DNA of 64,000 bases, from assembly GCA_022376925.1 (NCBI GenBank), contig JAIOJX010000004.1, forward strand, positions 496,001 through 560,000. Reading direction: 5' to 3'. Position 1 is the first letter of the stretch; each line of letters opens with the position of its first letter. Below are positions 9,055 through 21,901 of this stretch, in pieces. Made by a program: the position numbers and the translations under genes. The notes under the pieces were generated by a model, which made no database searches, was not told the origin of the DNA, and worked only from the letters and a program-made list of their open reading frames with translations. This stretch comes from Tragulus kanchil. Its lineage: Eukaryota > Chordata > Mammalia > Artiodactyla > Tragulidae.

Positions 9055-12021
9055 CATTCAGGAACAGGTGCTTCTTTCAGTTTTTATTTCATCAGGGTAT
9101 AAGCCTAAGAGTGGGATTGCTGGGTCATAGGGTGCTTCTATTTTTAGTTTTTTAAGGAATTTCCATACTGTATTCCATAGAGGCTGTATCAATTGACATT
9201 CCCACCAGCAATGCAAGAGGGTTCCCTTTTCTCCGAACCCTCTCCAGCATTTAGTGTCTGCAGATTTTTTGATGATGGCCATTCTGACGGGTGTGAAGTG
9301 ATATCTCATTGTAGTTTTAATTTGCGTTTCTCTAATAATAGGTGAGGTTGAGCATCGTTTCATGTGCTTTTGGGCCATCTGTATGTCCTCTTTGGGGAGG
9401 CATCTCTTTAGATCTTTTTCCCATTTTTTGATTGGGTTTTTCGTTTTTCCTGTGCTGAGTTGTCTGAGTTGCTTGTAGATTTTGGAGATTAATTCTTTGT
9501 CTGTTGTTTCATTTGCTATGATTTTCTCCCACTCTCTGGGGTGTCTCTTGAGCTTTTTTTGTAGTTTCTTTTGATGTACAAAAGCTTTTAAGTTTCATGA
9601 GGTCCCACATGTTCATTTTTCTTTGCAGCTCTGCTATTTTGGTTGGTGGGTCAGAGAAGATCTTGCTTTGATTGATGTCCTTGAGGGTTTTGCTTATATT
9701 CTCCTCTAAGAGTTTGATGGTTTCTGGCCTTATATTTAAGTCTTGAATCCATTTTGAGTTGATCTTAGTGTATGGTGTCAGGGAATGTTCCAGCTTCATT
9801 TTTTTGCATATAGCTGTCCACTTTTCCCAGCACCACTTGTTGAAGAGGCTGTCTTTGTCCCATTTTATACTTTCACCTCCTTTGTCAAAAATAAGGTACC
9901 CATAGGTGCGTGGCTTTATCTCTGGGTTCTCGATCTTGTTCCATTGGTCTATACTTCTGTTAGTGTGCCAGTACCATACTGTCTTGATGACTGTTGCTTT
10001 GTAGTAGAGTCTGAAGTTGGGAGTCTTTTAACAGATAAGTAGTATTTCATTGTATATATGTACCAGAGCTTCTGTATCCATTCATTCGTCGATGGACATC
10101 TGTGTTGTTTCCAAGTTCTGGCTATTATATAGAGAGCTGCAATGAACATTCAGGAACAGGTGCTTCTTTCAGTTTTTATTTCATCAGGGTATAAGCCTAA
10201 GAGTGGGATTGCTGGGTCATAGGGTGCTTCTATTTTTAGTTTTTTAAGGAATTTCCATACTGTATTCCATAGAGGCTGTATCAATTGACATTCCCACCAG
10301 CAATGCAAGAGGGTTCCCTTTTCTCCGAACCCTCTCCAGCATTTAGTGTCTGCAGATTTTTTGATGATGGCCATTCTGACGGGTGTGAAGTGATATCTCA
10401 TTGTAGTTTTAATTTGCGTTTCTCTAATAATAGGTGAGGTTGAGCATCGTTTCATGTGCTTTTGGGCCATCTGTATGTCCTCTTTGGGGAGGCATCTCTT
10501 TAGATCTTTTTCCCATTTTTTGATTGGGTTTTTCGTTTTTCCTGTGCTGAGTTGTCTGAGTTGCTTGTAGATTTTGGAGATTAATTCTTTGTCTGTTGTT
10601 TCATTTGCTATGATTTTCTCCCACTCTCTGGGGTGTCTCTTGAGCTTTTTTTGTAGTTTCTTTTGATGTACAAAAGCTTTTAAGTTTCATGAGGTCCCAC
10701 ATGTTCATTTTTCTTTGCAGCTCTGCTATTTTGGTTGGTGGGTCAGAGAAGATCTTGCTTTGATTGATGTCCTTGAGGGTTTTGCTTATATTCTCCTCTA
10801 AGAGTTTGATGGTTTCTGGCCTTATATTTAAGTCTTGAATCCATTTTGAGTTGATCTTAGTGTATGGTGTCAGGGAATGTTCCAGCTTCATTTTTTTGCA
10901 TATAGCTGTCCACTTTTCCCAGCACCACTTGTTGAAGAGGCTGTCTTTGTCCCATTTTATACTTTCACCTCCTTTGTCAAAAATAAGGTACCCATAGGTG
11001 CGTGGCTTTATCTCTGGGTTCTCGATCTTGTTCCATTGGTCTATACTTCTGTTAGTGTGCCAGTACCATACTGTCTTGATGACTGTTGCTTTGTAGTAGA
11101 GTCTGAAGTTGGGGAGGCTGACTCCTCCAGCTCCGTTTTTCTTCCTCAGGATTGCTTTGGCTCTTCGAGGTCTTTTGTGTTTCCATATGAAGTGTGTGAT
11201 TCTTTGGTCTAGTTCTGTGAAAAATGTCCATGGTAGTTGAATAGGTATTATATTGAATCTGTAGATGATATTTAGTAGTATGGTCATTTTCACAATGTTG
11301 ATTCTTCCGACCCAGGAACATGGAATATCTCTCCATCTGTTTAAGTCTTCTTTAATTTCGTTCATGAGGGTCTTGTAATTTCCTGTGCACAGTTCTTTTG
11401 TTTCTTTGGGTAGGTTTCTTCCTAGATACTTGATTTTTTCGGTTGCAATGGTGAAGGGGATTGCCTCTTTGATTTCGTTTTCTGATTTTTCATTGTTTGT
11501 GTATAGGAATGCCAGTGATTTCTGTGTGTTGACTTTGTATCTGCGACTTTGCTGAATTCATTGATTAGCTCTAGTAGCTTTGTAATAGTGTCTTTGGGAT
11601 TTTCTATGTATACTATCATGTCATCTGCAAATAGAGAGAGTTTGACTTCTTCCTTTCCAATCTGGATTCCTTTGATTTCTTTCTCTTCTCTTATTGCCAT
11701 TGCTAGCACTTCTAGGGCTATGTTGAATAGTAGTGGTGAAAGTGGACACCCCTGTCTTGTTCCTGATCTTAGAGGGAATGCTTTGAGTTTTCAACCGTTG
11801 AGGATAAGGTTCACTGTGGGCTTCTCATATATGGCTTTCACTATGTTGAGATAGGTTCCTTCTATGCCCATTTTCTGAAGAGTGTTTATCATAAATGGGT
11901 GTTGTATGTTGTCAAAGGGTTTTTCTACATCTATTGAGATGATCATGTGATTTTTGTCTCTCAGTTTGTTGGTATGGTGTGTCACATTGATTGATTTGCA
12001 GATATTGAGGAATCCTTGCAT
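8815..12021 (-). pseudogene. L1 ORF2 RT and C-terminal pieces, broken
   Basis: This is the rest of ORF2 of the truncated L1, in several frames. 11791-12021 holds the RT palm start ([18 protein letters not shown]), and 11422-11709 holds the catalytic [12 protein letters not shown]. 10601-11365 holds the thumb and following region. 8815-9378 holds the cysteine-rich C-terminus ([14 protein letters not shown]) and the end THIYGI. Duplication D repeats about 1.09 kb of it. Frameshifts, for example near 11540, disable the protein. Confidence 0.85.
8932..11114. repeat. Tandem duplication D (2 x about 1092 bp)
   Basis: Copy 1 is 8932-10023 and copy 2 is 10024-11114, offset 1092. It lies within the minus-strand L1 ORF2 region, and its left part overlaps unit C. 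Confidence 0.93.
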
Positions 12022-12069
12022 GCCTGGGATGAACCCGACGTAATCGTGATGTATGAGTTTTTTGATGTG

Positions 12070-14520
12070 TCATTGAATTCTGTTTGCTAGGATTTTGTTG
12101 AGGATCTTGGCATCTAAGCTCATCAGAGAAATTGACCTATAATTTTTCTTTTTTGTGTTGTCTTTGCCTGGTTTGGGTATCAGGGTGATGGTGGCCTCAC
12201 GGAATGTGTTTGGAAGTTTTCCTACTTGTGCAATTTTTTGAAAGAGTTTTAGAAGGACAGGCATTAGCTCTTCTTTAAATGTTTGGTAGAATTCAGCTGT
12301 GAGGCCATCTGACCCTGGGCTTTTATTTGGGGGTAGATTTTTAACCACAAATTCGATTTCTGAGCTTGTGATTGGGTTGTTCATAGTTTCTGTTTCTTCC
12401 TGGCTCAGTCTTGGGAGATTGATCTTCCCCAAGAAACTGTCCATTTCTTCCAGGTTGTCCAGTTTGTTGCCATAGAGTTGTTCATAATAGTCTCTTTGAA
12501 TCCTTTGGATTTCTGCATTATCTGTTGTAATCTCTCCTTTTTCGTTTTTGATTTTGTTGATCTGGTTCTTCTCTTGCTTTTTCTTGATGAGTCTGGCCAG
12601 TGGCTTGTCAATTTTATTTATGTTTTCAAAGAACCAGCTTTTTGTTTTATTTATCTTTACTACTGTTTCTTTCATTTCTTTCTCATTTATTTCTGCTCTA
12701 GTCTTCATGATATTTCTTCTTCTGCTGGCTTTGGGATGTTTTTGTTCTTTTTCCAATTGTTTTAAGCGGAGGGTTAGGCCATCTGCTTCATATTTTCCTA
12801 ATTTCTTGAGATGGTATTGTATTGCTATAAATTTCCCTCTTAGAACTGCTTTTGTGGTATCCCATAAGTTTTGCACGGTCATGTGTTCATTGTCATTTTC
12901 TTCTAGGAATTTTTTAATTTCTCCTTTGATTTCCTTAGTGATCAGTTGGTTTTTTAGATATGTGTTGTTGAATCTCTGTGTGTTAGTATCTTTAGTGGTT
13001 TTTTTCCTGTAGTTGATTTCTAGTCTCATTGCATTGTGGTTTGAGATGATGGTTGATATAATTTCAGTTTTCTTGAGTTGACTGAGGCTAGATTTGTGGC
13101 CGAAGATGTGGTCTATCCTGGAGAATGTTCCATGAGCACTTGAGAAGAAAGTGTTTTCTTCTGCTTGTGAATGGAACGTCCTAAAGATATAGATGAGGTC
13201 CATCTTTTCTAGTGTGGCATTTAAGGCTTGTGTTTCTCTATGAGTTTTCTGTTTGAATGATCTATCCATTGGTGTGAGAGGAGTGTTTAAGTCTCCTACT
13301 ATTATTGTGTTATTGTTGATTTCTTCCTTTATGTCTGAAAGTATCTGTCTTATGTATTGAGGTGCCCCTGTGTTGGGTGCGTAGATATTCATGACTGTTA
13401 TGTCTTCCTCTTGGATAGATTCCTTAATCATGATGCAGTGATCTGCCTTGTCTCTTAGAATCTTCTTTACTTTAAAATCTGTTTCTTCCTGGCTCAGTCT
13501 TGGGAGATTGATCTTCCCCAAGAAACTGTCCATTTCTTCCAGGTTGTCCAGTTTGTTGCCATAGAGTTGTTCATAATAGTCTCTTTGAATCCTTTGGATT
13601 TCTGCATTATCTGTTGTAATCTCTCCTTTTTCGTTTTTGATTTTGTTGATCTGGTTCTTCTCTTGCTTTTTCTTGATGAGTCTGGCCAGTGGCTTGTCAA
13701 TTTTATTTATGTTTTCAAAGAACCAGCTTTTTGTTTTATTTATCTTTACTACTGTTTCTTTCATTTCTTTCTCATTTATTTCTGCTCTAGTCTTCATGAT
13801 ATTTCTTCTTCTGCTGGCTTTGGGATGTTTTTGTTCTTTTTCCAATTGTTTTAAGCGGAGGGTTAGGCCATCTGCTTCATATTTTCCTAATTTCTTGAGA
13901 TGGTATTGTATTGCTATAAATTTCCCTCTTAGAACTGCTTTTGTGGTATCCCATAAGTTTTGCACGGTCATGTGTTCATTGTCATTTTCTTCTAGGAATT
14001 TTTTAATTTCTCCTTTGATTTCCTTAGTGATCAGTTGGTTTTTTAGATATGTGTTGTTGAATCTCTGTGTGTTAGTATCTTTAGTGGTTTTTTTCCTGTA
14101 GTTGATTTCTAGTCTCATTGCATTGTGGTTTGAGATGATGGTTGATATAATTTCAGTTTTCTTGAGTTGACTGAGGCTAGATTTGTGGCCAAAGATGTGG
14201 TCTATCCTGGAGAATGTTCCATGAGCACTTGAGAAGAAAGTGTTTTCTTCTGCTTGTGAATGGAACGTCCTAAAGATATAGATGAGGTCCATCTTTTCTA
14301 GTGTGGCATTTAAGGCTTGTGTTTCTCTATGAGTTTTCTGTTTGAATGATCTATCCATTGGTGTGAGAGGAGTGTTTAAGTCTCCTACTATTATTGTGTT
14401 ATTGTTGATTTCTTCCTTTATGTCTGAAAGTATCTGTCTTATGTATTGAGGTGCCCCTGTGTTGGGTGCGTAGATATTCATGACTGTTATGTCTTCCTCT
14501 TGGATAGATTCCTTAATCAT
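12070..14520 (-). pseudogene. L1 ORF2 piece with internally duplicated endonuclease/linker region
   Basis: An 816-codon open frame from the L1 ORF2. It contains part of the endonuclease ([30 protein letters not shown]) and the following helical region, then the same 363 residues again, then the start of the reverse transcriptase ([25 protein letters not shown]). The repetition reflects duplication E, whose offset of 1089 is divisible by three. The first residues of the endonuclease are not in this frame. SDHN is SNHN here, a change at a catalytic-site motif, so the source element was probably dead anyway. Confidence 0.85.
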
Positions 14521-14569
14521 GATGCAGTGATCTGCCTTGTCTCTTAGAATCTTCTTTACTTTAAAATCT
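12389..14569. repeat. Tandem duplication E (2 x 1089 bp)
   Basis: Copy 1 is 12389-13480 and copy 2 is 13478-14569. The offset of 1089 is exactly 363 codons, so an L1 ORF2 frame stays open through both copies. Junction microhomology is about 3 bases (tct). The copies are almost identical. Confidence 0.94.
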
Positions 14570-14868
14570 ATTTTGTCTGATTTGAGGATTGCGACTCCAG
14601 CTTTCTTTTGATTTCCATTTGCATGGAATATCTTTTTCCAGCCTCTTACTTTCAGTCTATGGGTGTCTCTAGTTCTGAAGTGGGTCTCTTGTAAACAGCA
14701 TATATATAGGTCTTGTTTCTGGATCCATTCAGCCAGCCTGTGTCATTTGGTTGGGGCATTTAATCCATTTACGTTCAAAGTAATTATTGATACAAATGTT
14801 CCTGTTGTCATCTTCTTTGCAGTTTGGGGTTTGATTTGTAGGGCTTCTCCTACTCTTGTATTTCTTGG

Positions 14869-15459
14869 CTATATCAGGCCCTTTAACACTTGTTGTAGGG
14901 CTGGTTTTGCGGTACAGAATTCTTTTAGTTTTTGCCTGTCTGTGAAGCTCTTGACTTCACCATCAATTCTGAATGAGATTCTTGCTGAGTAGAGTATTCT
15001 TAGTTGGAGGCTATTCTCTTTTAGCCATTTAAAAGTGTCCTGCCATTCTCTTCTGGCCTGCAGGGTTTCTGTTGAGAGATCCATAGTTAGATATATGGGG
15101 TTTCCTTTATATGTTATTTGTTGTTTGCTCCTAGCTGCTTTTAGTATTCTGTCTTTGCATCTAGTCTGCGTTAGTTTGACTAGAATGTGCCTTGGTGTGT
15201 TTCTTCTGGGGTTTCTCCTGTGTGGAACTCTTTGTGCTTCTTGGACTTGGTTGACTATTTCCTTTCTCATGCTGGGGAAGTTTTCAACTATAACCTCTTC
15301 AAGAATTTTTTCATACCCTTTTTTCCCCTCTTCTTCTTCTGGAACTTCTATAATTTTAATGTTGGTGCGTTTGCTATTGTCCCATAGATCTCTGATACTA
15401 TCCTCAGTTCTTTTAATTCTTTGGGCTTTGTTCTGTTCTTCGGCACTTATTTCCACCAT
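14869..15459 (-). pseudogene. L1 ORF1 protein, N-terminally truncated
   Basis: This is the RNA-binding ORF1 protein of the truncated L1. About 196 residues remain, covering the end of the coiled coil (RTEDSIRDLWDNSKRTNI), the RRM region (IIEVPEEEEGKKGYEKILEE) and the C-terminal domain (LSTETLQARREWQDTFKWLK), to its natural stop. The N-terminal part of the coiled coil is lost at the 5' truncation. The frame is otherwise open. Confidence 0.85.
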
Positions 15460-15811
15460 TCTATCTTCCAGCTCACTTAGCCGTTTTTCTGCCTCTGATA
15501 CTCCACAAAAAAAGGGAAAAAAAAGAAAGAAAGAAAGACATGGCTAGATTTTCAAAGAACAGTGTGAAATCTAATTGCCCTAAAAGCAACCCTGATGTAG
15601 TTACCACACCTTGTCGAAAGAATGGCAATTGTTCTGTTATTGTTATTATCAACTGGATTTCTCCTCTGAAGTTTAAAAACAATGATGCAAGTAGATGCCA
15701 AAATTACAAATATGAAGAAACAAACCCAAACCTTGGTGCTCCAGATGATAAATTCTTGACTTGGCCCTCTAGTGCCAACCTGTGTTCACTTTGGTGGCTA
15801 AAAATAAGTTT

Positions 15812-17965
15812 CAGTGCTTTACACTACCAACACATAGACTAAGACACAGTGCAACCTCTTCTTATCCATCTATTTGAAAAGTAAAACAGTGAAATTTCCC
15901 CAGGAATGTTTTGTCATTAATTAGGCAACTTTTCATTAGCTTTATACTGACCAAACAAAATGAAACGTTAATAGTAATGGTAATGGTGAAAAATATGTTG
16001 GGAGTATCTGTTACTAATATTGGTATCTGTTACTCATGTTGGTAATCGTTTAGAAAAGACTACTGTACAACTTCAAATGATCTCTTTGAGACATCTATTC
16101 TAGATTGGTCAAATTCTTTCAAGTTTGAAAACATCTATTTTAGGAATTTCAAACAATGAAAAGTCTATATGTATGTACAGAAAATACCCAAATACTTTTT
16201 TGTGTGTCTGTGGTGAAAAGAAAGCTACAGTCTTATCTATATATGTAAAACAAAATAAGCTTTAACAACGTATATGTACCATCATATTTAAATCTACCCC
16301 AAATCTATGTAGCAGGTGGTATTGTTCCAATTTTACAGTTGAGGAAGTAACCCAGAGAAGTTAAGTACATAAAGATAACAAATAGAAGAGCCAGAGATTT
16401 GCACCCAAAGAACAAAGGTTGCAATATGCTCAGATGGTTCCTGTCATAAATGCAGATATATGTGGTATTTTGGGAACCTAGAGGAGGAAAAAAAATTCTA
16501 GCAAATTTTTAAAATGATCACTATACATCATTGAATATGTTAATCAGGTATTTGGTTCTAGAGAATTGTTAAAATGCTATTAGATAGATATAGATAAAAG
16601 TAGGTCTGGAGTTGTTCATGGTACTGCAATTTAAAGTGATAAGGGTAACTTCAATATAGGTTGCTGGCAGTACTTTTTAAAATAATCTTTACATTGATTA
16701 TAACTCTTTGGGCTTAAAAAACTGTTTAAGACCATCTTTTATGGACGTCCAAAAATTTCACATCCTCTGGGCCCAGTTTCACTGCCTTCTTTTTAAGGTT
16801 CTTATGTTTCAATGAGAACAAAAGACATCTCCATGTTTTAGAGATGTACAAGGAGTCTTATCTTCTTCTATGTAAAGGTAAAGTAGGCAGTGCTTTACAC
16901 TACCAACACATAGACTAAGACACAGTGCAACCTCTTCTTATCCATCTATTTGAAAAGTAAGACAGTGAAATTTCCCCAGGAATGTTTTGTCATTAATTAG
17001 GCAACTTTTCATTAGCTTTATACTGACCAAACAAAATGAAACGTTAATAGTAATGGTAATGGTGAAAAATATGTTGGGAGTATCTGTTACTAATATTGGT
17101 ATCTGTTACTCATGTTGGTAATCGTTTAGAAAAGACTACTGTACAACTTCAAATGATCTCTTTGAGACATCTATTCTAGATTGGTCAAATTCTTTCAAGT
17201 TTGAAAACATCTATTTTAGGAATTTCAAACAATGAAAAGTCTATATGTATGTACAGAAAATACCCAAATACTTTTTTGTGTGTCTGTGGTGAAAAGAAAG
17301 CTACAGTCTTATCTATATATGTAAAACAAAATAAGCTTTAACAACGTATATGTACCATCATATTTAAATCTACCCCAAATCTATGTAGCAGGTGGTATTG
17401 TTCCAATTTTACAGTTGAGGAAGTAACCCAGAGAAGTTAAGTACATAAAGATAACAAATAGAAGAGCCAGAGATTTGCACCCAAAGAACAAAGGTTGCAA
17501 TATGCTCAGATGGTTCCTGTCATAAATGCAGATATATGTGGTATTTTGGGAACCTAGAGGAGGAAAAAAAATTCTAGCAAATTTTTAAAATGATCACTAT
17601 ACATCATTGAATATGTTAATCAGGTATTTGGTTCTAGAGAATTGTTAAAATGCTATTAGATAGATATAGATAAAAGTAGGTCTGGAGTTGTTCATGGTAC
17701 TGCAATTTAAAGTGATAAGGGTAACTTCAATATAGGTTGCTGGCAGTACTTTTTAAAATAATCTTTACATTGATTATAACTCTTTGGGCTTAAAAAACTG
17801 TTTAAGACCATCTTTTATGGACGTCCAAAAATTTCACATCCTCTGGGCCCAGTTTCACTGCCTTCTTTTTAAGGTTCTTATGTTTCAATGAGAACAAAAG
17901 ACATCTCCATGTTTTAGAGATGTACAAGGAGTCTTATCTTCTTCTATGTAAAGGTAAAGTAGGCA
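15812..17965. repeat. Tandem duplication F (2 x about 1076 bp)
   Basis: Copy 1 is 15812-16889 and copy 2 is 16888-17965. It is plain intronic DNA with a MIR-like patch, with a junction of 2-3 shared bases. One visible difference is aaaacag against aagacag near the start. Confidence 0.93.
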
Positions 17966-18085
17966 AGGAGTATAGCCTGGTCATTAGTAGGTTTCTGACC
18001 ACTGTTCCAACATTGATTTTAGTTACTTCATCTCTGTGAACCTCATTTCTCTCATCTGTAAAATGGGGATAAAGTGTGGTTATTT
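17965..18085 (+). mobile_element. MIR SINE fragment
   Basis: The core-like string ttacttcatctctgtgaac followed by tctcatctgtaaaatgggg is typical of MIR. Further MIR-like patches lie near 16320-16430, 39640-39735, 42155-42240 and 52400-52500. Confidence 0.55.
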
Positions 18086-18462
18086 TGTAGGGTTTTGGTT
18101 TGTTTTTTTTTTTAATGACAACTAAAAGAAATCCATTAGAGCACACAAAATGTCTAGAATATACATTTGATGAAACAAAAAAGTTTTGTTCTTGAGGAGC
18201 GAAGCTAAAACTTTTACATGCTTATTTGTCTTGCCCAAAGAGAGTCTTTCAGTTCATTCCGGGGCTTTTAGGTGGGTGGAGTAATGAGTTGAGGTACAGT
18301 GCAACAGGTTTGGGGTGCAGCCTAATGAATACTGTATAAAAATGGCACAGGCTGACTCACATGGTTGTGGAATTCCACTGGGGCAGACAATTATTTGAGA
18401 GGGATGCTGTGGAGAGGGTTCAGACTTCTTAAGCAGATATTGAACACAGGGCATTTGAAACA

Positions 18463-18656
18463 GGGGTCCCCAACCTCTGGAATCTAATGCCTGTTAATCT
18501 GAGGTGGAGTTGATGGAGTAATAATAGAAATAAAGTGCATAATAAATGTAATGTGCTTGAGTCATCCCAGAACCATCCTCTGAGCCCCAGTTCATGGAAA
18601 AATTGTCTCTCGTGAAATCAGTCCCTGGTGCCCAAAATGGTTAGGGACCATTGCTT
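18463..18656. mobile_element. MER1-like hAT DNA transposon fossil
   Basis: It begins caggggtccccaacctctgg and ends with ccctggtgcccaaaatgg, ttagggaccattgc, giving imperfect terminal inverted repeats of the MER1/Charlie kind. Internal catcccagaaccatcctctg also fits. The copy at about 19547-19740 is from duplication G. Confidence 0.6.
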
Positions 18657-18806
18657 TAAAATACATTCCATGTCTAAAATTTTATTTTCTCTAGGTTTTT
18701 ATTTTCTTCCTCAAGTGTTATGAATTTACATAGAACCAACCAACCGTGTTTTCTGTTAAAGGTCAGGAGATGATGGAAACATGTGTCTTGCTTTTCCTAT
18801 TGGCAG

Positions 18807-18934
18807 GATCCATGTCATGAATTCCGGAACATGGTGAAAGATGGAAAGCTTGTCTGTACCAAAGAAAACAACCCAGTTCGAGGTCCATATGGCAAGATGC
18901 ATGCCAACAAATGTGCTATGTGTCAGACTCTCTT
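18807..18934 (+). CDS. SPINK5: SPINK5 exon, Kazal domain (LEKTI D13 by position)
   Basis: A 128-nt exon between a ttggcag acceptor and a GTGAGT donor, phase 0 to 2. It encodes DPCHEFRNMVKDGKL, VCTKENNPVRGPYGK and MHANKCAMCQTL. It has four cysteines in LEKTI spacing. P1 is Lys in CTKEN, still compatible with trypsin-like targets. The usual P-D-G turn is P-Y-G here, a local variation. The exon lies in duplication G, with an identical copy at 19892. Confidence 0.92.
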
Positions 18935-19891
18935 GTGAGTAAAGAGGTTTATGGATCAGTTTGGTACACTGTGCCTGCTTCCCAGAAACTAGTTCCTCTT
19001 AATTTAAAACTTAAGGTGTTTGGCATCACACATCGAAAATATACTAATAGATCCTCCTTTTAGAAGAGGACAGTAATTTCCAAAACACTTCTATAAGGAA
19101 TTTCTATTTTAATTATTATGGGAAGCATGATCATGCCTGGTGCAGCTAGGATAGGAGAACTCACTGCTGTATCACTCCAGCATCACTGACCTCCAAGAGG
19201 ATGTGTCTCAGATATGTGACATGGGACAAGCACTAAAAGAAATCCATTAGAGCACACAAAATGTCTAGTTTGTTTTCTTGAGGAGCGAAGCTAAAACTTT
19301 TACATGCTTATTTGTCTTGCCCAAAGAGAGTCTTTCAGTTCATTCCGGGGCTTTTAGGTGGGTGGAGTAATGAGTTGAGGTACAGTGCAACAGGTTTGGG
19401 GTGCAGCCTAATGAATACTGTATAAAAATGGCACAGGCTGACTCACATGGTTGTGGAATTCCACTGGGGCAGACAATTATTTGAGAGGGATGCTGTGGAG
19501 AGGGTTCAGACTTCTTAAGCAGATATTGAACACAGGGCATTTGAAACAGGGGTCCCCAACCTCTGGAATCTAATGCCTGTTAATCTGAGGTGGAGTTGAT
19601 GGAGTAATAATAGAAATAAAGTGCATAATAAATGTAATGTGCTTGAGTCATCCCAGAACCATCCTCTGAGCCCCAGTTCATGGAAAACTTGTCCCCGTGA
19701 AATCAGTCCCTGGTGCCCAAAATGGTTAGGGACCATTGCTTTAAAATACATTCCATGTCTAAAATTTTATTTTCTCTAGGTTTTTATTTTCTTCCTCAAG
19801 TGTTATGAATTTACATAGAACCAACCAACCGTGTTTTCTGTTAAAGGTCAGGAGATGATGGAAACATGTGTCTTGCTTTTCCTATTGGCAG

Positions 19892-20019
19892 GATCCATGT
19901 CATGAATTCCGGAACATGGTGAAAGATGGAAAGCTTGTCTGTACCAAAGAAAACAACCCAGTTCGAGGTCCATATGGCAAGATGCATGCCAACAAATGTG
20001 CTATGTGTCAGACTCTCTT
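19892..20019 (+). pseudogene. SPINK5: Duplicate of the D13 Kazal exon
   Basis: A base-for-base second copy of the 18807-18934 exon with the same splice signals, inside tandem duplication G. No linker exon lies between the two copies, so splicing both would join two Kazal exons out of phase (phase 2 into phase 0). That makes a functional role for both unlikely. It is probably an assembly duplicate. Confidence 0.78.
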
Positions 20020-20799
20020 GTGAGTAAAGAGGTTTATGGATCAGTTTGGTACACTGTGCCTGCTTCCCAGAAACTAGTTCCTCTTAATTTAAAACTTAAG
20101 GTGTTTGGCATCACACATCGAAAATATACTAATAGATCCTCCTTTTAGAAGAGGACAGTAATTTCCAAAACACTTCTATAAGGAATTTCTATTTTAATTA
20201 TTATGGGAAGCATGATCATGCCTGGTGCAGCTAGGATAGGAGAACTCACTGCTGTATCACTCCAGCATCACTGACCTCCAAGAGGACGTGTCTCAGATAT
20301 GTGACATGGGACAGGCCAGTTCACTCAGCACAGCCTCAGTTCCTCCTGTATACAAAGAGAATAATGTCACAATAGAGTTTTTGTAGGGACCCAATGACAT
20401 TAAAGAGGTTTATTAACTTTAAAGTATAAAAGCAATGTAAATAACAAACAATACAGGAGGGTTTCATTGTAACTCAATAAGAAAATAAAAAGGAGAAATG
20501 AAACAACTCTCTGTGACACATACATTATATTAAGGAAAAAAGTTATGACTCTATAGAGTGATATCACTCTGGATGATAGTAGAAACTGGGTTTATGAAAG
20601 TTTTGACAGCATTGTCATAAATGAATTATGAAAATCTCAATGATCAGAAGTGACTAGTTAAAAAACTATCTTATATATATATTTTACTAGAAAACAGTGT
20701 TAGGTATTCTAATGTTTAGAACTGGAGAAATATTTGGTTAGACAATTCAACATAACTCTGGAAAAAAAACTACTCTATCCCTTTTTTTAAATTCTGCAG

Positions 20800-20869
20800 T
20801 GAGCGAGAAGCTAATGAAAGAAAAAAGAATGAAGAAAAGTCAAGAGCCAAGCCATCAAATGATGAAAAG
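20800..20869 (+). CDS. SPINK5: SPINK5 linker exon after D13
   Basis: A 70-nt exon (1 + 69) after a ttctgcag acceptor. It completes a Leu codon and reads EREANERKKNEE then KSRAKPSNDEK. The donor is GTTATT, weaker than its neighbours' GTGAGT or GTAAGT. The sequence is highly charged and typical of LEKTI linkers. The exon ends in phase 0, matching either the D14 exon at 22882 or the possible relic exon at 22684. It lies in duplication H, with an identical copy at 21902. Confidence 0.87.
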
Positions 20870-21901
20870 GTTATTTCTTAAAATATATGAAGACAACTAT
20901 TTTGTTTTTCACCCTCAGAGTCTTCCCTTCTCCTTCACTATTTTGGGATAATAAAGTTGCTAATCTTCTGCTTCAAAGAAAATTGATTTTGCCAGTATTG
21001 TCACTTTAGGTTATAATAAGATTGATCTTCGGGCTTTGAGGTTTAATGTTTTTTTCTCAGTTTTATAGAGAATTCTCCTGCAGTGTGTGTCAATTATTGA
21101 TTTGGTCTCTCCTATTTGGGAGAAATGTGGATTGAAAAAAAGTGGGTAAAATGCTTTACCACCTCAACAGCATGCTTATGACTGACACTTTAAATGTAAA
21201 ATGAAGCTTCATGTTGCTTGCTGACATTGACTTTAATAATTCAGGTAAAATAAACTAGTCTCAAAATCTTTCTTTTAGTGTCTCTCCTTGATGCTTGATG
21301 TCGTTTCCGTTTCCTCCAGGTGGTTTTCTGAGCATCAGTGAATCAGTAGTGCACATGCATGGTGCTGCCTTTTCTATTTGCTTTTCAAGATCACAAAGAA
21401 GACACCTTCAGTCAGTCTTTTACCAGTGATAATGGCATTTGTAGAGTTAGAAAGCTGTGGAATTGTCCTGTGCTCAAGAGTGTATCACGTGTGAAAAGTG
21501 GGGAAAAGGAAGAAGGGTGGAAAAAGTGAGGGAGACAAAGAGGTCTACCAAGTATTGTCTTATGTTTCCCTACATTTCCAGGACCAGTGCAGAGAGGTTC
21601 TGAATGAAGAGGATGGAAAGGTTAAAGAGTCTGGGCGTCCCTTGGCCTTCGGACAGTAGGACTCATAGAGTGATTCAGATAGTAGAACTGGGTTTATGAA
21701 AGTTTTGACAGCATTGTCATAAATGAATTATGAAAATCTCAATGATCAGAAGTGACTAGTTAAAAAACTATCTTATATATATATTTTACTAGAAAACAGT
21801 GTTAGGTATTCTAATGTTTAGAACTGGAGAAATATTTGGTTAGACAATTCAACATAACTCTGGAAAAAAAACTACTCTATCCCTTTTTTTAAATTCTGCA
21901 G

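Larger units (their letters stand above)
7369..15503 (-). mobile_element. L1 LINE, 5'-truncated, minus strand
   Basis: Read on the minus strand this is a ruminant L1 from partial ORF1 through ORF2 to a 3' UTR ending in a poly-A tract (poly-T at 7369-7378). It is cut off inside ORF1 at about 15503. It lies in the intron between the D12 linker and the D13 exon, antisense to SPINK5. Duplications C, D and E fall inside it, so its true length is close to 5 kb. No clear target-site duplication was found. Confidence 0.9.
15504..18806. other. SPINK5: Intron sequence without gene
   Basis: Apart from duplication F, MIR-like patches and the MER1-like fossil, I see no exon or conserved element between the L1 end and the D13 exon. 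Short frames here have no recognisable domain. Confidence 0.7.
18120..20313. repeat. Tandem duplication G (about 1110 and 1083 bp)
   Basis: Copy 1 is 18120-19229 and copy 2 is 19231-20313. Copy 2 lacks roughly 27 bases near its start, where copy 1 has aatatacatttgatg and following bases. It carries the D13 Kazal exon and a MER1-like element. Confidence 0.92.

Noticed and set aside
12548..14101. Membrane-protein-like + strand frames (154 aa, twice) rich in Phe and Leu
   Set aside because: They are the reverse-strand shadow of the A-rich L1 ORF2, which naturally gives Phe- and Leu-rich frames.
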